From assembly GCA_038234045.1 (NCBI GenBank), contig JBBSUX010000028.1:1-20060 (forward strand): 20,060 nt of DNA, read 5' to 3'. The notes below the pieces were generated by a model. The model did no database searches, was not told where the DNA came from, and saw only the letters and a list, made by a program, of their open reading frames with translations. Source of the DNA: JBBSUX01 sp038234045 (lineage in GTDB: Bacteria > Pseudomonadota > Gammaproteobacteria > Burkholderiales > Burkholderiaceae_C). How positions within the stretch are numbered: the first letter of the stretch is position 1; every line of letters begins with the position of its first letter. Position numbers and translations under genes: made by a program. Positions 16,022-20,060 of the stretch are shown piece by piece.

Positions 16022-16070
16022 CTTTAGCTGAACTTGTTAAGCGCCCGCAAGCTGGAGCAAATCGGCGCGT
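16022..16070 (-). ncRNA. SAM-II (SAM-alpha) riboswitch aptamer
   Basis: The 49-nt minus-strand RNA matches the SAM-II fold. P1 forms between GCGCC (16068-16064) and GGCGC (16045-16041). The conserved loop GATTTG follows the 5' strand. A pseudoknot helix pairs AGCTTG with CAAGTT (6 bp, one G-U). The invariant AGCTAAA closes the 3' end. Order, spacing and total length agree with the crystallised metX SAM-II RNA as I remember it. The aptamer binds S-adenosylmethionine; here high SAM should favour the downstream terminator and switch off metX-metW. A 5-nt CGGGC in the P1 3' strand (16043-16047) is complementary to GCCCG at the terminator's 5' arm (15989-15993), a possible antiterminator. Confidence 0.9.
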
Positions 16071-16077
16071 TTCGGTC

Positions 16078-16083
16078 AGTATA
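16078..16083 (-). promoter_or_regulatory. Putative -10 box of the metX-metW promoter
   Basis: TATACT on the minus strand lies 8 nt upstream of the SAM-II aptamer, so transcription would begin almost exactly at the aptamer's 5' end (about 16071). No good -35 hexamer is seen at the standard spacing (TGTGTC at 17 nt is poor). An overlapping TACTAT could also serve. Confidence 0.5.
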
Positions 16084-16404
16084 GTAACGCCTTCGGTGAC
16101 GACACAGCGCTTGGTGTAGCGCCAGAGCGGCGCAAAAAGCCGCCCCGAAAAGGGTGGAACTGCCCGAGAATTTTCAGCTGTGTAACGCCCACCCGGATTC
16201 GTTTCGGGAAGTCCCGGGCCTAGTTTGTCACAAGAAACTCATTGACATTGTGAGAAATCGAGCATAATTACTGCGCGAATGCATATTTCGATGCGTCGCA
16301 CTTTGCGGTGTATGGTCAGTTTCGCGTCTTTGAAGTCGCCATTGGTTAGCTGATTGCGTGGCCCAGACTCCATCGCGTTTTGTTTTTCTTGAGGAGTCCC
16401 ATTC
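16084..16404. other. Divergent control region of metX and the RRM gene, with long leader
   Basis: Between the two divergent promoters (16084-16241) lie small hairpins such as GCGCT-tggtgt-AGCGC (about 16107-16122) and GCGGC-gcaaaaa-GCCGC (about 16127-16143), of unknown role. From about 16275 to 16404 the plus strand is the 5' leader of the RRM gene, about 130 nt. It ends with GAGGAG 9 nt before the ATG. Long structured leaders are usual for cold-inducible messages, but I cannot show a specific switch here. Confidence 0.45.
16242..16270 (+). promoter_or_regulatory. Sigma-70-type promoter of the RRM RNA-binding protein gene
   Basis: A consensus -35 TTGACA (16242-16247) is followed by CATAAT (16263-16268, 15-nt spacer) or TAATTA (16265-16270, 17-nt spacer). 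Arms TCACAA (16228-16233) and TTGTGA (16248-16253) form an inverted repeat around the -35 box, a possible operator. The AT-rich stretch stands out in this GC-rich region. Confidence 0.65.
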
Positions 16405-16848
<444 letters not shown>

Positions 16849-16894
16849 TCTTTCTGGCTTGCGCGACGTCATGTACGTTTAGCGCTGCCAGCAC

Positions 16895-16919
16895 AAAAAA
16901 GGGCCTTTGGGCCCTTTTT
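16895..16919. terminator. Bidirectional intrinsic terminator
   Basis: AAAAAGGGCC (16896-16905) and GGCCCTTTTT (16910-16919) form a perfect 10-bp hairpin around TTTG, with A and T runs on both sides. It ends the plus-strand RRM transcript, 46 nt after its stop. On the minus strand it ends the SDR/lptC/kds transcript about 100 nt after the SDR stop. Confidence 0.92.
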
Positions 16920-17017
16920 CATGGGCGCTTCGTCTTGTTAAACACCTTCGCGAAACGAGAAGGACGTTTGGTACCGGCGCGCAATACCGCCTCACTGCGC
17001 GCTGATGAACCCCTCTC

Positions 17018-17854
17018 TTAGTGGGCTTCACCCCTGCGACGCTTGCGGGCCCGGCCTTGCAGAAGGCGATCAAAGACCGCGTCAGGCAGTGCCCGCAAAA
17101 TCTTGCCGATGACCCCCATCTGCCACGGAATTACCCGGTAGCTAACCCCGGCTTCGATGGCGACAAAGGTCTTTTGAGCAAAGTCTTCAGCCGACATGAG
17201 AAACGGCATCCGGTACCGGTTCCCCTGAGTAAGCGGCGTGTCGATATATCCGGGGGCGATCGTCGTCACCCGTACGCCGCTGCCGCGCAGTTCGCCTCGC
17301 AGGCTTTCGCAATAGGCGATCACGGCCGCCTTGCTTGCGCTATATCCGCCATGCCCGGGCAGGCCGCGGATACCGGCGACGCTCGCCATGCCCACCAGGC
17401 TCCCGCTGCCACGCGTTGCCATCGCGGCAACAAATGGGTGAAAAGTGGCTGCCATGCCGACGGTATTGATGGCAAAAAGACGCGCCATCTCGTCCAGATC
17501 ATCGCGATCGGCGGTGTCGACTCCAACGCTTAAACCGGCGCTTGCGATCACCACGTCGGGCACGCCTTGGCGTTCGATGCAGGCCTTGCCGGCAGCAACA
17601 ATGCTATCGATATCGGCGACATCCGCGCCATATATTTCATAGCTTGAGGCGCTTATTCCCAAAGCGCTAGCCCACGATTTCATCTCTGAAACCCGACGTG
17701 CACACAGGGCGAGCCGCCAGCCCTCGCGCTGGTAGCGCGCTGCCAGCGCCTGCCCGATGCCGCTTGAAGCGCCGGTAATGAACACCAGTGGACCCGGCGC
17801 GACGTCGCGAGCAGGTCGGTGCGGTGAACCGGATGGGAGATCGTTGGAGTTCAT
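17018..17854 (-). CDS. SDR family NAD(P)-dependent oxidoreductase
   Basis: This is a 278-residue classical short-chain dehydrogenase/reductase. The cofactor loop TGASSGIG is at 27-34. The usual NNAG is replaced by ASAG (about 104-107). The catalytic set Asn130, Ser158, Tyr171 and Lys175 (YSASK) is complete, and the post-catalytic block IAPGYIDTPLT is present. A 20-residue polar N-terminal extension precedes the Rossmann fold. The C-terminus (GKILRALPDAVFDRLLQGRARKRR) is basic and hydrophobic, as in SDRs of lipid metabolism, and could touch the membrane. The ATG overlaps the lptC TGA (ATGA), so it is the last gene of the kdsD-kdsC-lptC operon. The substrate is unknown; an envelope-related one is a guess from position. 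Confidence 0.92.
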   Translation of the reverse strand: MNSNDLPSGSPHRPARDVAPGPLVFITGASSGIGQALAARYQREGWRLALCARRVSEMKSWASALGISASSYEIYGADVADIDSIVAAGKACIERQGVPDVVIASAGLSVGVDTADRDDLDEMARLFAINTVGMAATFHPFVAAMATRGSGSLVGMASVAGIRGLPGHGGYSASKAAVIAYCESLRGELRGSGVRVTTIAPGYIDTPLTQGNRYRMPFLMSAEDFAQKTFVAIEAGVSYRVIPWQMGVIGKILRALPDAVFDRLLQGRARKRRRGEAH

Positions 17855-18588
17855 GGCTTTCGTCTGGGTGCTGCCTTGCTGGATGTAGCCGGAGCAGGCA
17901 ACTGCGTGCTGTCTGCGACTTGCGGGAACATCTGGCCGCGCACCCGGCCACGAAGATTGGCCACCTGCGTCAGGTTGTCGTAGTCCATCGCATCGGCAGT
18001 GAAGCGATCTTTTCCGCGGGTGAGGATCACCGGGCGGTTGGAACTCACGCGTTCGGTGTTGGTGAAGACGTCCAGAAAATCGCCCCGGAACTGCAGTTGG
18101 GGCGTGATCTTGCCGGCGCTCGAGCGCTCAGCCGCCCGGGTAACGACCGCGTTGTCGAAAAGCTGAACCTCGGAGCCATCGCCATTGCTCAGCGCCCGCT
18201 CGGCCGTGGCAACGACTTCGCTGTGGGTGTCGCTGAACGCGCGAATGCGGGGCTTTTCGATCTCCAGCGTGTCGGTGTCGGGATAGTGCCGGCCTTCGAC
18301 CCCGGAGAGTTCTCGTCGCAAAGTGCCGTCAGGGTCAAACGTACGAACAGTGAAATTGCGCATGAAATAGTCGGGCTCATGCCGCAGTGGAGCGACTGTC
18401 TTTGTGCCGGATGAAACGGGTGGCGCGCTGCGCACCAGCCAATAGGTGCCGAGTGCCAGCAAAGCCATCAACAGCACCGGCAGATAAGTGCCGATACGGT
18501 CGGTTGCGTCGCGAACAGCCGCTACGCCGGTACGAAACCGCCCGCCCGAGCTGCGACGTGTGGGCGCGGCTGCGGACACGACGTTCAT
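17851..18588 (-). CDS. lptC: LPS export ABC transporter periplasmic protein LptC
   Basis: This 245-residue bitopic inner-membrane protein passes lipopolysaccharide from the LptBFG transporter to LptA. A 30-residue cytoplasmic N-terminus precedes one membrane helix (about 32-53, IGTYLPVLLMALLALGTYWLVR). The periplasmic beta-jellyroll (about 65-225) shows family features: PDYFMRNFTVRTFDPDGTLRREL, HYPDTDTLEIEKPRI, VVATAERALSNGDGSEVQLFDNAVV and TADAMDYDNLTQVANLRGRVRG. The start ATG overlaps the kdsC stop (ATGA); a longer in-frame frame upstream lies inside kdsC and is rejected. The expected next genes lptA and lptB are not found: an SDR gene takes their place. It is somewhat longer than E. coli LptC, as is normal in beta-proteobacteria. 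Confidence 0.92.
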   Translation of the reverse strand: MNVVSAAAPTRRSSGGRFRTGVAAVRDATDRIGTYLPVLLMALLALGTYWLVRSAPPVSSGTKTVAPLRHEPDYFMRNFTVRTFDPDGTLRRELSGVEGRHYPDTDTLEIEKPRIRAFSDTHSEVVATAERALSNGDGSEVQLFDNAVVTRAAERSSAGKITPQLQFRGDFLDVFTNTERVSSNRPVILTRGKDRFTADAMDYDNLTQVANLRGRVRGQMFPQVADSTQLPAPATSSKAAPRRKP

Positions 18589-19250
18589 TGCGCAAACTCC
18601 TGCAGCAAGGTGCGATAGCGGCCGCTCGCCACCAGCAACAGATCGCAGCACTCGCGGACCGCGCCATGCCCAGCCCGTGCATGCGTTATGTGATGCGCTA
18701 TTGCGCGAACCTCGCCATGAGCGTCTGGCGGCGCACACGCAAAAACCGCCCTGCGCATCACCGGAAGGTCGGGCCAGTCGTCGCCCATAGCGCCTGCCTG
18801 CTCCCAGCCAAAGCCGAGCTGGGCGAGCGTAGCTTCGGCAGCGGGCCGCTTATCTTCCGTACCGAAATGAGCATGTTCGATGCCGAGCGCCGAGAGCCGA
18901 GCGCGCAGCGGTCTCGAATCGCGCCCGGTTATCACCACCGGATGAATGCCCGCACGGCGCAAGAGCTTGAGGCCGTGTCCGTCCAGGGTATTGAAGCGCT
19001 TGATGAGTTCGCCGCCCATGCGCGGATCGGGCTCTGGATACTCCGCGAAATAAAGGCCGCCGTCAGTCATGACGCCGTCCACATCAAAAAAAGCGACGCG
19101 CACGTCTTGAGCCCGTAACAGCAGCTCCGGCGGCCAGATGAGCGTTGGCACAAGAGCATTCAGCGGCGCGCTCGCTTCACGATCAGAAGACGCAGCTGAA
19201 GCCACCGCAAGCTCCTTCGACGGCCCCTGCCTATCATCGCCCCGCGTCAT
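18585..19250 (-). CDS. kdsC: 3-deoxy-D-manno-octulosonate 8-phosphate phosphatase KdsC
   Basis: This 221-residue HAD-superfamily phosphatase removes phosphate from Kdo-8-phosphate, giving Kdo for the LPS inner core. Motif I FFDVDGVMTDG holds nucleophile Asp56 and acid/base Asp58. Motif II is in VVITGRDS, the conserved Lys of motif III is in GTEDKRPA, and motif IV is MGDDWPDLPVM. KdsC is an uncapped HAD that forms tetramers. The N-terminus is about 25 residues longer than usual; the chosen ATG is supported by the ATGA overlap with the upstream kdsD stop, but a later start cannot be excluded. It overlaps lptC in the same way at its 3' end. Confidence 0.93.
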   Translation of the reverse strand: MTRGDDRQGPSKELAVASAASSDREASAPLNALVPTLIWPPELLLRAQDVRVAFFDVDGVMTDGGLYFAEYPEPDPRMGGELIKRFNTLDGHGLKLLRRAGIHPVVITGRDSRPLRARLSALGIEHAHFGTEDKRPAAEATLAQLGFGWEQAGAMGDDWPDLPVMRRAVFACAPPDAHGEVRAIAHHITHARAGHGAVRECCDLLLVASGRYRTLLQEFAQ

Positions 19251-20060
19251 ATCACCTTGGCCCGCAGCAGGTCGCCCACATGAACGATGCCCTCGAGGTG
19301 GCCTTCTGCGTCGGCCACCAGCACGCTGGTGATGCGGTGCTCTTCCATCAGTTCGGCGGCATCGACCGCGAGGGCTGTGGCCGCAATGGTACGTGGCCCG
19401 GCATGCATCACGTCGCGCGCATGCAGGGAGCGCAGATCGGCGCCGGTTTCGACCAGGCGACGCAGATCACCATCGGTAAATACGCCCAGCACGCGCCCGT
19501 CCGCATCATCCACCACGGCTGCCGCGCCAACGCCCTTGGCACTGACTTCGCGCATGAGCGCTGCCAGGGGGGTATCAGGGGCGACGCGCGGCACGGCATC
19601 GCCCGTGCGCATCACATCAGCCACATGGGTCAGGAGTTTGCGGCCCAGCGCGCCACCGGGATGAGAGCGGGCGAAATCCTCGGCGCCAAAACCGCGCGCC
19701 TCCAGCAAGGCCACCGCAAGTGCGTCGCCCAGCGCCATTTGCGCTGTGGTGCTGGCGGTGGGCGCAAGATTGAGCGGGCAGGCCTCCTTCTCGACGCCGC
19801 TGTCGATCAGCATGTCGGCATGACGGGCCAAGGACGAAGACGCGTCGCCCGTCATGGCGATCAATGGCGCGCCCAATCGCCGAACGAAGGGCAGGATGGC
19901 CGTCAGTTCTGCTGCCTCACCGCTATTGGAGATGGCCAGCACCACGTCGCCCGGGGTGATCATGCCGAGATCGCCATGGCTGGCTTCGGCGGGGTGAACG
20001 AAGAGCGACGGCGTGCCCGTCGATGCCAAAGTAGCAGCGATCTTGCGCGCGACATGGCCG
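19247..20060 (-). CDS. kdsD: Arabinose-5-phosphate isomerase KdsD/KpsF (5' end cut by window)
   Basis: This enzyme interconverts ribulose-5-phosphate and arabinose-5-phosphate, the first step toward Kdo. The visible 270 residues run from inside the SIS domain (GHVARKIAATLASTGTPSLF, then FVHPAEASHGDLGMI and the phosphate-binding SNSGE) through MALGDALAVALLEARGF to two CBS domains (VADVMRTGDAVPRV... and ARDVMHAGPRTIAA...), which end the protein with HVGDLLRAKVI. The frame is open to the window edge; about 60 N-terminal residues are missing. Its stop overlaps the kdsC start (ATGA), and the pathway order kdsD-kdsC matches the transcription order. Confidence 0.95.
   Translation of the reverse strand, partial: GHVARKIAATLASTGTPSLFVHPAEASHGDLGMITPGDVVLAISNSGEAAELTAILPFVRRLGAPLIAMTGDASSSLARHADMLIDSGVEKEACPLNLAPTASTTAQMALGDALAVALLEARGFGAEDFARSHPGGALGRKLLTHVADVMRTGDAVPRVAPDTPLAALMREVSAKGVGAAAVVDDADGRVLGVFTDGDLRRLVETGADLRSLHARDVMHAGPRTIAATALAVDAAELMEEHRITSVLVADAEGHLEGIVHVGDLLRAKVI

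Overview
This looks like 20 kb of ordinary chromosome from a betaproteobacterium of the order Burkholderiales, most likely family Comamonadaceae. The GC content is high. The gene content fits: a Bug-type tripartite tricarboxylate transporter with TctDE, metX-metW, and a kdsD-kdsC-lptC cluster. Two gaps between genes also carry degenerate copies of a short palindromic element (TATTnATAGCT ... GCCA) that I recognise from Comamonadaceae. The family assignment is inference. I see no insertion sequence, phage, CRISPR array, rRNA or tRNA.

Layout. Positions 1-2017 hold the start of a branched-chain-amino-acid-type ABC transporter: the periplasmic binding protein, then the LivG-like ATPase, which is cut by the window edge. 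Both are on the minus strand behind a good sigma-54 promoter. Positions 2106-3653 encode a PAS/AAA+/Fis sigma-54 activator. Positions 3707-10300, also minus, hold a complete solute-uptake module in transcription order: tctD, tctE, tctC, tctB, tctA and an AbrB-family permease. A second sigma-54-like promoter lies just before tctC. An M20 metallopeptidase (10321-11817) ends 20 nt before tctD. A DUF72 protein (11953-12894, plus) diverges from it, and a bactofilin (13003-13665, minus) has its own terminator. A 439-nt gap with a 23-codon mini-ORF follows.

Positions 14105-16083 form the methionine unit. A promoter, a SAM-II riboswitch aptamer and an intrinsic terminator precede metX-metW, which overlap by 4 nt. 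On the plus strand, 16242-16848 encodes a glycine-rich RRM RNA-binding protein behind a TTGACA promoter and a leader of about 130 nt. It shares a bidirectional terminator with a convergent SDR oxidoreductase. Positions 17018-20060 are a translationally coupled minus-strand operon, kdsD-kdsC-lptC-SDR, in which every junction is an ATGA overlap. It covers Kdo synthesis and LPS export.

Two points deserve attention. The first is the SAM-II/terminator switch in front of metXW in a beta-proteobacterium. The second is the pair of sigma-54-type promoters placed before the binding-protein genes of two different transporters that flank one sigma-54 activator gene. This suggests one regulator may coordinate an ABC and a TTT uptake system.
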